Assembly (NCBI RefSeq): GCF_900626145.1
Contig: NZ_LR130817.1
Coordinates: 273,643-337,642, forward strand
Length of the DNA stretch: 64,000 nt
Reading direction: 5' to 3'
Origin: Intestinimonas timonensis
GTDB lineage: Bacteria > Bacillota > Clostridia > Oscillospirales > Oscillospiraceae
The position numbers and the translations under genes are program-made. Positions 44,957 through 52,472 of the stretch are shown here, piece by piece. Position 1 is the stretch's first letter. The number at the start of each line of letters is the position of its first letter. The notes below the pieces were generated by a model. That model saw nothing but the letters and a program-made list of their open reading frames with translations. It ran no database searches and was not told where the DNA came from.

Positions 44957-46189
44957 TCAGAAATAAGTATAGTTCTTGGGTTTGACGCTCCAGCCAATGG
45001 CCTTCTGGATGTCATCGGCATAGCTGGGGTCGGTGAGCTGCATGCGGTCGTACGCCAAAAATTCCTTCAGGGGGATGGCGCCCATCACCAAGGAGGAAAG
45101 GTCGGCGATGGGGGTGGAGAGGGTGACGTCAGCCTCGCCCTTGTCCACCAGGGCCACCCTGTCCCCCTCCACCTTCAGCAGGAAGGTGCCATCGTTGTGG
45201 GAGAGGAAGGTGTCCCGGACCTGGAGGGCCAGGGTGAAGGGCCGGGAGACCGGCGACTCACAGTGGGTCTGGACGGCAAAATACTGCTTCACGTCAAAGA
45301 TGCGGACCATATAGCCCATGGTCTTGCGGCCGATCTCGTGGATGCAGCCGTCATGGGCCCGGTTCTCACCGGTGTCGGGGTTCTTGAACATGACGTGGAG
45401 GTATTCGTCGGGGGAGAAGATGCGCACCCGCTCGATCTGATCCACCTGGGAGGCGAAGAAGGTCATGAACTGCTTGAGGGTGTCCACGTCCTCCCAGATC
45501 ATCTCCCGGACCATCAGGTCATGGTACATGTCGGTGTAGTGATCCACCTCCACGAACTCGAAGGTGAGGTAGCCGGTGATCCGGCCCTCCCTGCGGCAGA
45601 CCACCACGTAGGGCATATCAAAGATGCGGTGGGGGTCCATGTAGTGGTGGACCGTGGCGCCGTTGGTCTTTTCGGCCCAGGCGCGGTAGAAGCGCAGGAT
45701 CTCTTCCTTGTCGTCGGGACCGGCGTAGGACAGACCGGACTTGTCCCCGAAGGAACGGATCATGCTGGGTTTGGGCTGATAGAGGATGCTCTCGTTGCAG
45801 TACCCGTAGCCCATCTTCCGGTAGAAGGAGGGCATGAAGGGGTGCAGACAGCCGATGGCTGTACCGAGCTTTTGGTAATACCCCATGAGGACGCGGAGCA
45901 TGGTCATGGCCGTGTGCTCCTTCTTCCGGAGGAAGTTGGTGGACACATAGGCCGCCGCTCCCATGGGCATCATCACGCCTCTGACGTTGAGGGTGAAATC
46001 CATCATCAGAATAGAACCCACCAGGGTCCCATCGTCGTCAAAACAGCCGAGGTAGCGTCCCTCGTCCGGCTGGTACAGCTCGCTTTCCATGTTCCGAAGG
46101 AGGGCGTCCGGCGTCTTGGACGGGAAGGCGCTCACCACGTTGCGGGCGAGCTGATCTCGTTCGGAGGGGAGAACGAACCTGATTTCCAT
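44957..46189 (-). CDS. Eis-family N-acetyltransferase with SCP2-like C-terminus
   Basis: A 410-residue protein of the Eis type: two GNAT-fold parts (N-terminal IRFVLPSERDQLARNV, YVSTNFLRKKEHTAMTMLRVLM with the acetyl-CoA loop, FYRKMGYGY) and a C-terminal sterol-carrier-like domain (about 300-405). Eis-type enzymes acetylate amines, including aminoglycosides in mycobacteria, but natural substrates vary. The ATG at 46189 has AAAGGAG; the open frame to 46309 lacks an RBS. Driven by a consensus promoter and divergent from the eut locus. Confidence 0.88.
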   Translation of the reverse strand: MEIRFVLPSERDQLARNVVSAFPSKTPDALLRNMESELYQPDEGRYLGCFDDDGTLVGSILMMDFTLNVRGVMMPMGAAAYVSTNFLRKKEHTAMTMLRVLMGYYQKLGTAIGCLHPFMPSFYRKMGYGYCNESILYQPKPSMIRSFGDKSGLSYAGPDDKEEILRFYRAWAEKTNGATVHHYMDPHRIFDMPYVVVCRREGRITGYLTFEFVEVDHYTDMYHDLMVREMIWEDVDTLKQFMTFFASQVDQIERVRIFSPDEYLHVMFKNPDTGENRAHDGCIHEIGRKTMGYMVRIFDVKQYFAVQTHCESPVSRPFTLALQVRDTFLSHNDGTFLLKVEGDRVALVDKGEADVTLSTPIADLSSLVMGAIPLKEFLAYDRMQLTDPSYADDIQKAIGWSVKPKNYTYF

Positions 46190-46326
46190 TGATACACTCC
46201 TTTGCTGGCAGCGTGGGGAAAATGGGATAAAAACCAGACCCTGCCCATAAATGGCGGCAAGGCCTGATCTTTTGTTCTGCTGGAGGCCGGCTGGACGACC
46301 TCCGCGCACCTGCTTTGACAGCCTAC

Positions 46327-46355
46327 ATTATCGCAGGCTTTCTCCGGCTTGTCAA
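46327..46355 (-). promoter_or_regulatory. Promoter of the Eis-like operon
   Basis: Minus strand TTGACA (46355-46350), 17 bases, GATAAT (46332-46327). About 50 bases upstream of and divergent from the eutG promoter. Confidence 0.85.
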
Positions 46356-46405
46356 ACCGTTTTTTACAGATATAACAAAAGGAGAAGGAGATCAAGAGAA
46401 AAAAC

Positions 46406-46434
46406 TTGACAAAAAGCCTTTGACGTCGTAAAAT
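46406..46434 (+). promoter_or_regulatory. eutG promoter
   Basis: TTGACA (46406-46411), 17 bases, TAAAAT (46429-46434). The same hexamers and spacing recur before eutS (47793-47821), suggesting a matched pair of constitutive starts regulated downstream by antitermination. Confidence 0.85.
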
Positions 46435-46450
46435 TGCCATAGCTGGGATT

Positions 46451-46554
46451 TGTCCGCGAGGCAGTGGACAGTCAGCAAGGTAATGGATGCGAAGCAGCGT
46501 CCTGAACGGGGAATCGATGTGATTTATCCTGCGTTCAGGGCGCTTTTTGTTTTT
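46451..46554 (+). promoter_or_regulatory. eutG leader: tandem ANTAR-type hairpins and terminator
   Basis: Hairpin 1 is TGTCCGC-GAGGCA-GTGGACA (46451-46470, 7 bp). Hairpin 2 is GGATGC-GAAGCA-GCGTCC (46485-46502, 6 bp). The 3' arm of hairpin 2 is also the start of a 12-bp terminator stem, GCGTCCTGAACG (46497-46508) with CGTTCAGGGCGC (46532-46543), followed by TTTTTGTTTTT. Hairpin 2 and the terminator therefore exclude each other. The known mechanism for ANTAR proteins such as EutV is binding to paired hexaloop hairpins to prevent termination. The inferred logic is that phosphorylated EutV holds hairpin 2 and lets polymerase reach eutG. Confidence 0.87.
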
Positions 46555-46605
46555 CGGCGGCGCCGGATAGGGTGCCGGTCAACGGGAAAGGAGCGAAGTG
46601 AGCAT

Positions 46606-47739
46606 ATGAACTCCTTCAGCGTGCGTACCAAGATCATGACGGGGGGCGGATTGGAGACCCTTGCCCCCAAGCTGCACCGGGTCTTCATCGTCACGGACGG
46701 CTTTATGTCCTCCAGCGGGAAAGTGAGCTACATCACCGATGTGCTGGATCAGGCCGGGGCGGAGTACCGCATTTTCGACCAGGTGAAGGCCGATCCTGAC
46801 ATTGCCACCGTCACCAAGGGCGTGGACACCATTCTGGAGTTCAAGCCCGACGCTGTCATTGCCTTCGGCGGCGGCTCCCCCATCGATGCGGCCAAGGCCA
46901 TCGTCTTCTTCGCCGCCAAGGCCTGCGACATGCGGGACTGCCAGTTTATCGCGGTGCCTACCACCAGCGGCACCGGCTCCGAGGTGAGCCGCTTCGCCGT
47001 CATCACCGACCCGGAGAAGGAGGTCAAGTACCCCCTGGTGGAGGACAGCCTCCTGCCCGATGTGGCCATTCTGGACGCTGTGCTCACCGCCAGTGTGCCC
47101 CCCTCCGTCACCGCCGACACCGGCATCGACGTCTTCACCCACGCGGTGGAGGCTCTGGTGTCCACCGCCGCCAACGACTTCTCCGACGCGGCGGCCGAAA
47201 AGTCCATCAAGCTGGTGCGCAAGCATCTGCTCACCGCCTACCGGGAGCCGGAGAACATGGAGGCCCGTCAGGGCATGCACAACGCCTCCTGCCTGGCCGG
47301 TATCGCCTTCTCCAACTCCGGCCTGGGTCTCAACCACGGCATGGCCCACGCCTTGGGCGCCCGGTTCCACATCCCTCACGGCCGGGCCAACGGCATCCTG
47401 CTTCCCTATGTGATGAGCTTCAACGCAGGCTGTGCCGAGAGCCTCACCCCTGTGGCCAAGCGGTATGCCAAGATCGCCCGTCTGCTGGGCCTGGAGAGCT
47501 CCAGCGTCCGCCAGAGTGCCCTGAACCTCATCCGCACCGCCCGGAAGTATGTGGAGCAGTTCCACATCCCCTCCAGCATCCAGGCCGCCGGCGTGAACAA
47601 AGAGGAATTCGAGGCCGAGCTGGACGCCATGGCGGAGGCCGCCCTGGCCGACCGCTGCACCGCTACCAACCCCAAGCCCTGCACCAAGGAGGATATTCTC
47701 CAGGTATTCCGGAAAGCCTATATCGGGAAGCTGCCCTGA
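46606..47739 (+). CDS. eutG: Iron-type alcohol dehydrogenase EutG
   Basis: A 377-residue group III alcohol dehydrogenase. The NAD loop GGGSPIDAAK is near residue 88, TTSGTGSEVSRFAVITD follows, and the metal ligands lie in GIDVFTHAVEAL and LNHGMAHALGARFHIPHGRANG. As EutG it would reduce acetaldehyde to ethanol and regenerate NAD+ for EutE. The frame is open from 46450, but the upstream part lies in the leader with its terminator; the ATG at 46606 is used, with GAAAGGAG about 13 bases before. First gene of the eut locus, separately promoted. Confidence 0.93.
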   Translation: MNSFSVRTKIMTGGGLETLAPKLHRVFIVTDGFMSSSGKVSYITDVLDQAGAEYRIFDQVKADPDIATVTKGVDTILEFKPDAVIAFGGGSPIDAAKAIVFFAAKACDMRDCQFIAVPTTSGTGSEVSRFAVITDPEKEVKYPLVEDSLLPDVAILDAVLTASVPPSVTADTGIDVFTHAVEALVSTAANDFSDAAAEKSIKLVRKHLLTAYREPENMEARQGMHNASCLAGIAFSNSGLGLNHGMAHALGARFHIPHGRANGILLPYVMSFNAGCAESLTPVAKRYAKIARLLGLESSSVRQSALNLIRTARKYVEQFHIPSSIQAAGVNKEEFEAELDAMAEAALADRCTATNPKPCTKEDILQVFRKAYIGKLP

Positions 47740-47787
47740 GTCCGACGGCTGCGGTCGGCGCTGCCGGCCGCAGCCGAAAGAAGAGAA

Positions 47788-47821
47788 AAGCATTGACAAT
47801 GCTTCTTTTGGCTGATAAAAT
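47788..47821 (+). promoter_or_regulatory. eutS promoter with 17-bp palindrome on the -35
   Basis: TTGACA (47793-47798), 17 bases, TAAAAT (47816-47821). The -35 sits inside the perfect palindrome AAGCATTG-A-CAATGCTT (47788-47804), a likely site for an additional DNA-binding regulator. Confidence 0.75.
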
Positions 47822-47990
47822 ATACAAAAAGCATCGGTGCGATTTCAGATGCTTTTGTATAAAAGTGGCGGAAGGCGCGCCGTTAGTGCCGGAAGCAGCG
47901 CGGATCGATAGGAAACGCAGGTGTTTGAGCCGAGCGATGGAGCTCCCAGGGATTGATGCTGAAAAAGATTGATCCTGTGGGGGCTTTTTT
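47822..47990 (+). promoter_or_regulatory. eutS leader: stem-loops, GATGGA hexaloop hairpin and terminator
   Basis: The transcript starts with a 13-bp stem, 47822-47835 with 47848-47860. Further on, GTGC-CGGAAGCA-GCGC (47886-47901) contains GAAGCA but in an 8-base loop. GAGC-GATGGA-GCTC (47932-47945) is a hexaloop hairpin with the same stem as in the eutA leader. The terminator stem begins at 47941 (AGCTCCCAGGGA) and pairs with TCCTGTGGGGGCT (47973-47985), then T-run to 47990. The hexaloop hairpin again overlaps the 5' arm of the terminator. The partner hairpin is less canonical than in the other two leaders. Confidence 0.72.
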
Positions 47991-48030
47991 GTCAGGTGAT
48001 ACCGCTGCTCATGGAAGGATGGTGAGCGCC

Positions 48031-48381
48031 ATGATCGAATTGGATGAGAAAAAACGAATTATTCAGGAGTTCGTCCCCGGTAAGCAGGTGACACTGTGCC
48101 ATGTGATCGCCAGCCCGGACGACTCCCTTTATACGAAGCTGGGTCTGATCGATGCGAGGGGTGCCATCGGCATCATGACCATCACCCCCAGTGAGGCCGC
48201 CATGATCGCCGCCGATGTGTCCACCAAGGCTGCGGCGGTGGAGATCGGCTTTGTGGACCGGTTCAACGGTTCGCTGGTCATCACCGGTGATGTGGCCGCC
48301 GTGGAGGCCGCCCTCCACAGTGTGATGCAGGTGCTGTGCGACATGATGGGGTATAGCCCCACGCCTATGACCAAGACCTGA
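48031..48381 (+). CDS. eutS: Microcompartment shell protein EutS
   Basis: A 116-residue circularly permuted BMC shell protein. KRIIQEFVPGKQVTLCHVIA and GAIGIMTITPSEAAMIAADVSTKAA match EutS closely, as do IGFVDRFNGSLVITGDV and the end DMMGYSPTPMTK. EutS hexamers are bent and help shape the ethanolamine compartment. The frame is open from 47953, within the leader; the ATG at 48031 (MIELDEKKRIIQEF) gives the usual length. The first gene after the second antitermination leader. Confidence 0.95.
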   Translation: MIELDEKKRIIQEFVPGKQVTLCHVIASPDDSLYTKLGLIDARGAIGIMTITPSEAAMIAADVSTKAAAVEIGFVDRFNGSLVITGDVAAVEAALHSVMQVLCDMMGYSPTPMTKT

Positions 48382-48392
48382 GGCCGGTGGAA

Positions 48393-48839
48393 ATGGAAGA
48401 ACGAAAGAAGAGGATCATCCTCATTGGACGCTCGGCGGCGGGAAAGACCACCCTGTGCCAGCGGATCAACCATGAGGATCTAACTTATCACAAGACCCAG
48501 ACAGTGCAGGTCATCAATCAGACCATGATCGATACGCCGGGGGAATATCTGGAGCGCCGTTATTTTCGGGGCGCCCTGATGGTGACGGCGGCGGACGCGG
48601 ATGTGATCGTCTTTGTCCAGGACGCCACCGAGGATGGGACCATGTTCCCTCCGGCCTATAACAGCCAGTTTGCCAAGCCCGCCCTCGGTGTGGTGACCAA
48701 GTGTGACATTGCCACGCCGGAGCAGGTGGAACGCGCCAAGCAGTACCTGCGTATGGCGGGAGCGAACCAGATGTTCGTGACCAGCAGCGTCAGCGGCGAG
48801 GGAGTCGATGAGCTGCTGCGGTTCCTGGGGTACTTGTAG
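48393..48839 (+). CDS. eutP: EutP/PduV small GTPase-like protein
   Basis: A 148-residue P-loop protein: G12-R-S-A-A-G-K18-T (Walker A), IDTPGEYLE (switch II DxxG-like TPGE) and VVTKCDIA (TKxD). EutP/PduV proteins accompany microcompartment loci; acetate kinase activity has been reported for some EutP proteins and compartment positioning for PduV. The ATG at 48393 is used; an in-frame GTG lies 6 bases earlier, too close to the ribosome site. Follows eutS after 11 bases. Confidence 0.92.
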   Translation: MEERKKRIILIGRSAAGKTTLCQRINHEDLTYHKTQTVQVINQTMIDTPGEYLERRYFRGALMVTAADADVIVFVQDATEDGTMFPPAYNSQFAKPALGVVTKCDIATPEQVERAKQYLRMAGANQMFVTSSVSGEGVDELLRFLGYL

Positions 48840-48880
48840 CGGGCGGACGGACGCCGGCATAGCAAGGAGGAAGAAGTGGA

Positions 48881-49468
48881 ATGTACAAGGACGGGATCCG
48901 GGTGGTCATCGCCGACGATGAGCCCATCACCCGAATGGACTTGAAAGAGCTGCTGTCGGAAGAGGGCTATCAGGTGGTCGGAGAGGCTGCCGACGGCTTC
49001 GACGCTGTGGAGGTCTGCAAGCAGTGCCGGCCCGACCTGGTGCTCATGGACATCAAGATGCCCCTGCTGGACGGCCTGTCCGCCGCCAAGATCGTGTATG
49101 AAGAAAACCTGGCCGACACAGTGATGATGCTCACAGCGTACAGTGAGCGGGAATTCGTGGATCAGGCCAAAGACATCGGGGTGGCCGGCTATCTGGTCAA
49201 GCCCATTGACGAAAAATCCCTGGTCCCCAGCATCGAGCTTGCGGTGGCCCGCAGCAAGGACATGAAGAAGCTCCGAAAGGATATGCAGAAGGTGTCTGAG
49301 CGGCTGGAGAACCGCAGCATCATCGAGAAGGCCAAAGGCCAGGTCATGGCCCAGGAGGGCATGACCGAGCAGGACGCCTATGATTACATCCGGAAGCTCA
49401 GCCAGACTAAGAACCTGTCCATGCGCCGGGTAGCCGAGATCATCTTGATGAAGTCCGGGGGTCAGTGA
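48881..49468 (+). CDS. eutV: EutV response regulator with ANTAR RNA-binding domain
   Basis: A 195-residue regulator. The receiver domain (about 5-120) has IADDEPITR, phospho-acceptor Asp57 in LMDIKMPLLDG and VKPID. A coiled-coil linker (about 125-145) leads to the C-terminal ANTAR domain (about 145-192): RSIIEKAKGQVMAQEGMTEQDAYDYIRKLS, then NLSMRRVAEIIL. ANTAR proteins bind paired hairpin loops in nascent RNA. The three leaders at 46451, 47822 and 50884 are the evident targets, and EutV is itself downstream of one, giving positive feedback. Confidence 0.96.
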   Translation: MYKDGIRVVIADDEPITRMDLKELLSEEGYQVVGEAADGFDAVEVCKQCRPDLVLMDIKMPLLDGLSAAKIVYEENLADTVMMLTAYSEREFVDQAKDIGVAGYLVKPIDEKSLVPSIELAVARSKDMKKLRKDMQKVSERLENRSIIEKAKGQVMAQEGMTEQDAYDYIRKLSQTKNLSMRRVAEIILMKSGGQ

Positions 49469-49471
49469 GAG

Positions 49472-50899
49472 ATGGACATCATCTGGGAGCTGTGCAAGAA
49501 ATATACGGACCTCACAGAGGAGGAGATCGCCACCATACAGGGTATGAGCGCGGTGCTCCAACCCCTGGCTAACCTGGAGGACGCCGATATTTTCATCGAC
49601 TGCCCCTCCTGGGATGGAGATGCCATCGTGGTGGCCGAGGCGAAACCCTCCTATGTGCCATCCTCCTATAAAAAGACCGTGGTGGGCCTGCTGGCCCGGA
49701 AGGAGAACGAGCCCGCTGTGGCGCGGACCTTCCGGCTGGGGGTGGCCACCAAACAGATGAAGGCCGTGACCCAGGAAAATGGCCGCACCATTCAGTCGGT
49801 GGAGCCCATCAAGAACACCGCCGGCGATCGGGTCATCGGCGTGCTCATCCGTGAGCAGCGGGTGGATGAGCAGCGGCAGATCAGTGAGCGGCTCCACTTT
49901 TCCGAGCAGAGCTACGAGCAGATCGCCAACGCCCTGAGCCACATGGTGGGCAGCAACAACTGGCTTACCGAGTGTATCGACGAGGCGTTGCTGATGGTGG
50001 ACCGGACAGGCGTCGTTGCCTTCCGGAACTCCCTGGCCCGGGACCTCTACCGTCAGTTGGGCTACATAGAAGACCCATTGGGGCAGGTTTACGAGAATGT
50101 ACGTCTGGTGGACTCAGTGGATGATGCCGACCAGTCGGGCTATTCCGTCATCGAAATCACCGTGGGTCGGCACAGCCTTTCCGTGAAACGTATCCAGCTG
50201 GAGAGTGAAGACATGGCCTTTGCCGTGGTCATCCAGGACAACACCTGGAAGAAAGAACAGGAAAAGGCCCTGATCTTGAAATCAGTGGCCATCAAGGAGA
50301 TGCACCACCGGGTCAAGAACAATCTCCAGACCATCGCCAGCCTCCTGCGGCTTCAGGTCCGGCGTTCGGACAACGAGGAGACCCGGAAGGTTCTGGGCGA
50401 GAGTATGAACCGCATCCTCTCCATTGCCACCACCCATGAGCTGCTGGCCCAGAGCGGTGTGGATCAGGTGAAGATCGGTGAGGTCATCCTCAATATCAAA
50501 AACAATACCGTCCGCTACTTCGCGCGCCCCCACTTCGACGTAAATATCACCCTGGAGGGGGACGATTTCGAAGTAGATTCCGATATTGCCACCTCAGTGG
50601 CCCTCATCATCAACGAGCTGCTGCAAAATTCCCTCCAGTACGCCTTCCAGGACCGGGAGAGCGGACTGATCCGCATCGTGGTGACCCGCGGGGAGCTGTA
50701 TTCCCGCATCGAGGTCATCGATGACGGCAGCGGTTATGATGTGGAGAATGTCCGCACCGACCGGCTGGGCCTGTCCATTGTCCAGACCATGGTGAAGGAT
50801 AAGCTCCGGGGGAACCTGGGTGTGGAGTCGGGACCGGGCGGAACCCATGTAACCTTTGACTTCAAAAATCAAATCGTAGACGCGGCCAGTGTGACGTAA
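49472..50899 (+). CDS. eutW: EutW sensor histidine kinase
   Basis: A 475-residue soluble kinase. An N-terminal GAF-like sensor region (about 1-150) carries the family-typical IWELCKKYTDLTEEEI and DIFIDCPSWDGDAIVVAEA. A PAS-like part (about 165-270) follows. The HisKA_2 phosphoacceptor region is KEMHHRVKNNLQTIASLL (H278-H279), and the HATPase has LIINELLQNSLQYAF and DGSGYD. EutW is known to sense ethanolamine in the cytoplasm and to phosphorylate EutV. It starts 3 bases after eutV. Its stop codon lies inside the first hairpin loop of the eutA leader. Confidence 0.95.
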   Translation: MDIIWELCKKYTDLTEEEIATIQGMSAVLQPLANLEDADIFIDCPSWDGDAIVVAEAKPSYVPSSYKKTVVGLLARKENEPAVARTFRLGVATKQMKAVTQENGRTIQSVEPIKNTAGDRVIGVLIREQRVDEQRQISERLHFSEQSYEQIANALSHMVGSNNWLTECIDEALLMVDRTGVVAFRNSLARDLYRQLGYIEDPLGQVYENVRLVDSVDDADQSGYSVIEITVGRHSLSVKRIQLESEDMAFAVVIQDNTWKKEQEKALILKSVAIKEMHHRVKNNLQTIASLLRLQVRRSDNEETRKVLGESMNRILSIATTHELLAQSGVDQVKIGEVILNIKNNTVRYFARPHFDVNITLEGDDFEVDSDIATSVALIINELLQNSLQYAFQDRESGLIRIVVTRGELYSRIEVIDDGSGYDVENVRTDRLGLSIVQTMVKDKLRGNLGVESGPGGTHVTFDFKNQIVDAASVT

Positions 50900-50980
50900 C
50901 ACAGGCCGGAAAACGGAGCGACGCAGCTCGGATGCGCGGGGGAGAGAAAAAGCCCCTGTGTGTTCGGGCTGCCTGTTTTT
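50884..50980 (+). promoter_or_regulatory. eutA leader: tandem ANTAR-type hairpins and terminator
   Basis: Hairpin 1 is GTGT-GACGTA-ACAC (50889-50902), extended after one A-A mismatch by GGCC/GGCC (50884-50887 with 50904-50907), and contains the eutW stop codon. Hairpin 2 is GAGC-GACGCA-GCTC (50916-50929). A 20-bp terminator stem rich in G-U pairs starts at 50923 and closes at 50972, then CTG and TTTTT (50976-50980). Its 5' arm includes half of the hairpin 2 loop and its 3' arm, so they exclude each other. It is an intra-operon checkpoint between the regulatory genes and the structural genes. Confidence 0.85.
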
Positions 50981-51019
50981 ACAGGACCAACCACCAAAAA
51001 TGGAAAGCAGGTGAACGCC

Positions 51020-52450
51020 TTGCATGAAGTGATCCTCAGCGTGGGCATCGACATCGGCACCTCCACGACACAGCTCATTTTCAGCAGGCTGACCATTGAG
51101 AACCGGGCCAGCAGCTATACCGTGCCGCGGATCCAGATCGTGGACAAAGAGGTCATCTACCGCAGCCTCATCTATTTTACGCCTCTGAAGTCCAATACGG
51201 AGATCGACGCCGATGCAGTAAAGAAAATTGTCCGGGACGAGTATCAGGCCGCCGGCATGACGCCGGAGGATGTTCGGACCGGCGCGGTGATCATCACCGG
51301 TGAGACCGCCCGTAAGGAAAACGCCAACGAGGTGCTGGAAGCCCTCTCCGACCTGGCCGGAGACTTTGTGGTGGCCACCGCAGGACCCGACCTGGAGTCG
51401 GTCCTCTCGGCCCGGGGCGCCGGTGCCGACAAGCTCTCGGAAGAGCACCGGACCGCCGTGGCCAATCTGGACGTAGGCGGCGGCACCACCAACATTGCAG
51501 TCTATGAGAAGGGTACCCTCCGTGGGGTGAGCTGCTTGGACATTGGCGGCCGCCTCATCAAGGTGGACAAGGGCAGGGTAACCTATCTCTTCCCAAAGAT
51601 ACAGGCATTGGCCAAGTCCCACGGCATCGACCTCCAGGTGGGCGACCCGGCGGAAGAGCAAAAGCTCCGCCAGATCTGCGCCCTGATGGCCGACCAGCTG
51701 GCTCAGTCCCTCCACCTCAAGAAGATGGATGGGGACCATATGGGACTCTATACCAACGACGGCAAGCCCCTCCCCGCCGAACCGGAGATCAAGGCCATCA
51801 CCTTCTCCGGCGGCGTTGCCGACTGCGTCTATCAGCAGATGGAGGGTGACCTTTTCCGTTACGGCGACATCGGCGTGCTGCTGGGTCAGGCGATCCGGTC
51901 CAACCCGGACCTCCAGACCGTGCAGCTCTTCCGGGCCGCCGAGACAATACGGGCCACGGTGGTGGGCGCGGGGACGCATACCACCGAGGTGAGCGGGAGT
52001 ACGATCCATGTCGAAGCAGACCGGCTCCCGATCAAGAACATCCCCATCCTCAAGGTGTCCGAGGAGGACGAGGCGTCGCTGGAGACGTTTCGCTCTTCCA
52101 TCACCAGGCAAATGCCGCTGTACAAGCCAGAGGGCAAGGTGGAACAGATCGCCATTGCCTTCAACGGGGAAACGCGCACCAGCTTTGCGGAGGTCCAGGA
52201 CCTCGCAGCGGCCATCATCGAAGCAGCGAAGGAGGTGATCGACAGCAGTTATCCCTTGATCCTTGTGGTGGAAGCCGATATCGGCAAAGTGCTGGGGAAC
52301 GCGGTGAACGTGATGCTGGACTACAAGAAAGACGTCATCTGCATCGACGGCATCAAGACCCTCAGCGGAGACTACGTGGACATCGGCGAACCCGTCGCGG
52401 ACGGGCATGTGGTGCCCGTGGTGATCAAGACCCTGATCTTCAATTCTTAA
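51020..52450 (+). CDS. eutA: Ethanolamine ammonia-lyase reactivating factor EutA
   Basis: A 476-residue ASKHA-like protein: SVGIDIGTSTTQLIF at the start, DVGGGTTNIAVYE near residue 150, and SGGVADCVYQQMEG. EutA removes damaged cobalamin from ethanolamine ammonia-lyase using ATP. TTG at 51020 is preferred: AGGTGA ends 6 bases before it, the same arrangement as for eutT and pduS in this locus. In-frame GTG codons at 51011 and 50960 are alternatives, but the latter lies in the terminator stem. Confidence 0.93.
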   Translation: MHEVILSVGIDIGTSTTQLIFSRLTIENRASSYTVPRIQIVDKEVIYRSLIYFTPLKSNTEIDADAVKKIVRDEYQAAGMTPEDVRTGAVIITGETARKENANEVLEALSDLAGDFVVATAGPDLESVLSARGAGADKLSEEHRTAVANLDVGGGTTNIAVYEKGTLRGVSCLDIGGRLIKVDKGRVTYLFPKIQALAKSHGIDLQVGDPAEEQKLRQICALMADQLAQSLHLKKMDGDHMGLYTNDGKPLPAEPEIKAITFSGGVADCVYQQMEGDLFRYGDIGVLLGQAIRSNPDLQTVQLFRAAETIRATVVGAGTHTTEVSGSTIHVEADRLPIKNIPILKVSEEDEASLETFRSSITRQMPLYKPEGKVEQIAIAFNGETRTSFAEVQDLAAAIIEAAKEVIDSSYPLILVVEADIGKVLGNAVNVMLDYKKDVICIDGIKTLSGDYVDIGEPVADGHVVPVVIKTLIFNS

Positions 52451-52472
52451 AAAGTACGAGAGGTGAAGTAGC

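Noticed and set aside
46190..48030. Adenosylcobalamin riboswitch controlling the eut genes
   Set aside because: No B12-box-like sequence was found in either intergenic region; B12 control, if any, must lie outside the window.
50960..51019. Longer eutA frame starting in the leader
   Set aside because: The first codons are inside the 3' arm of the terminator stem and would not be translated from a normal start.
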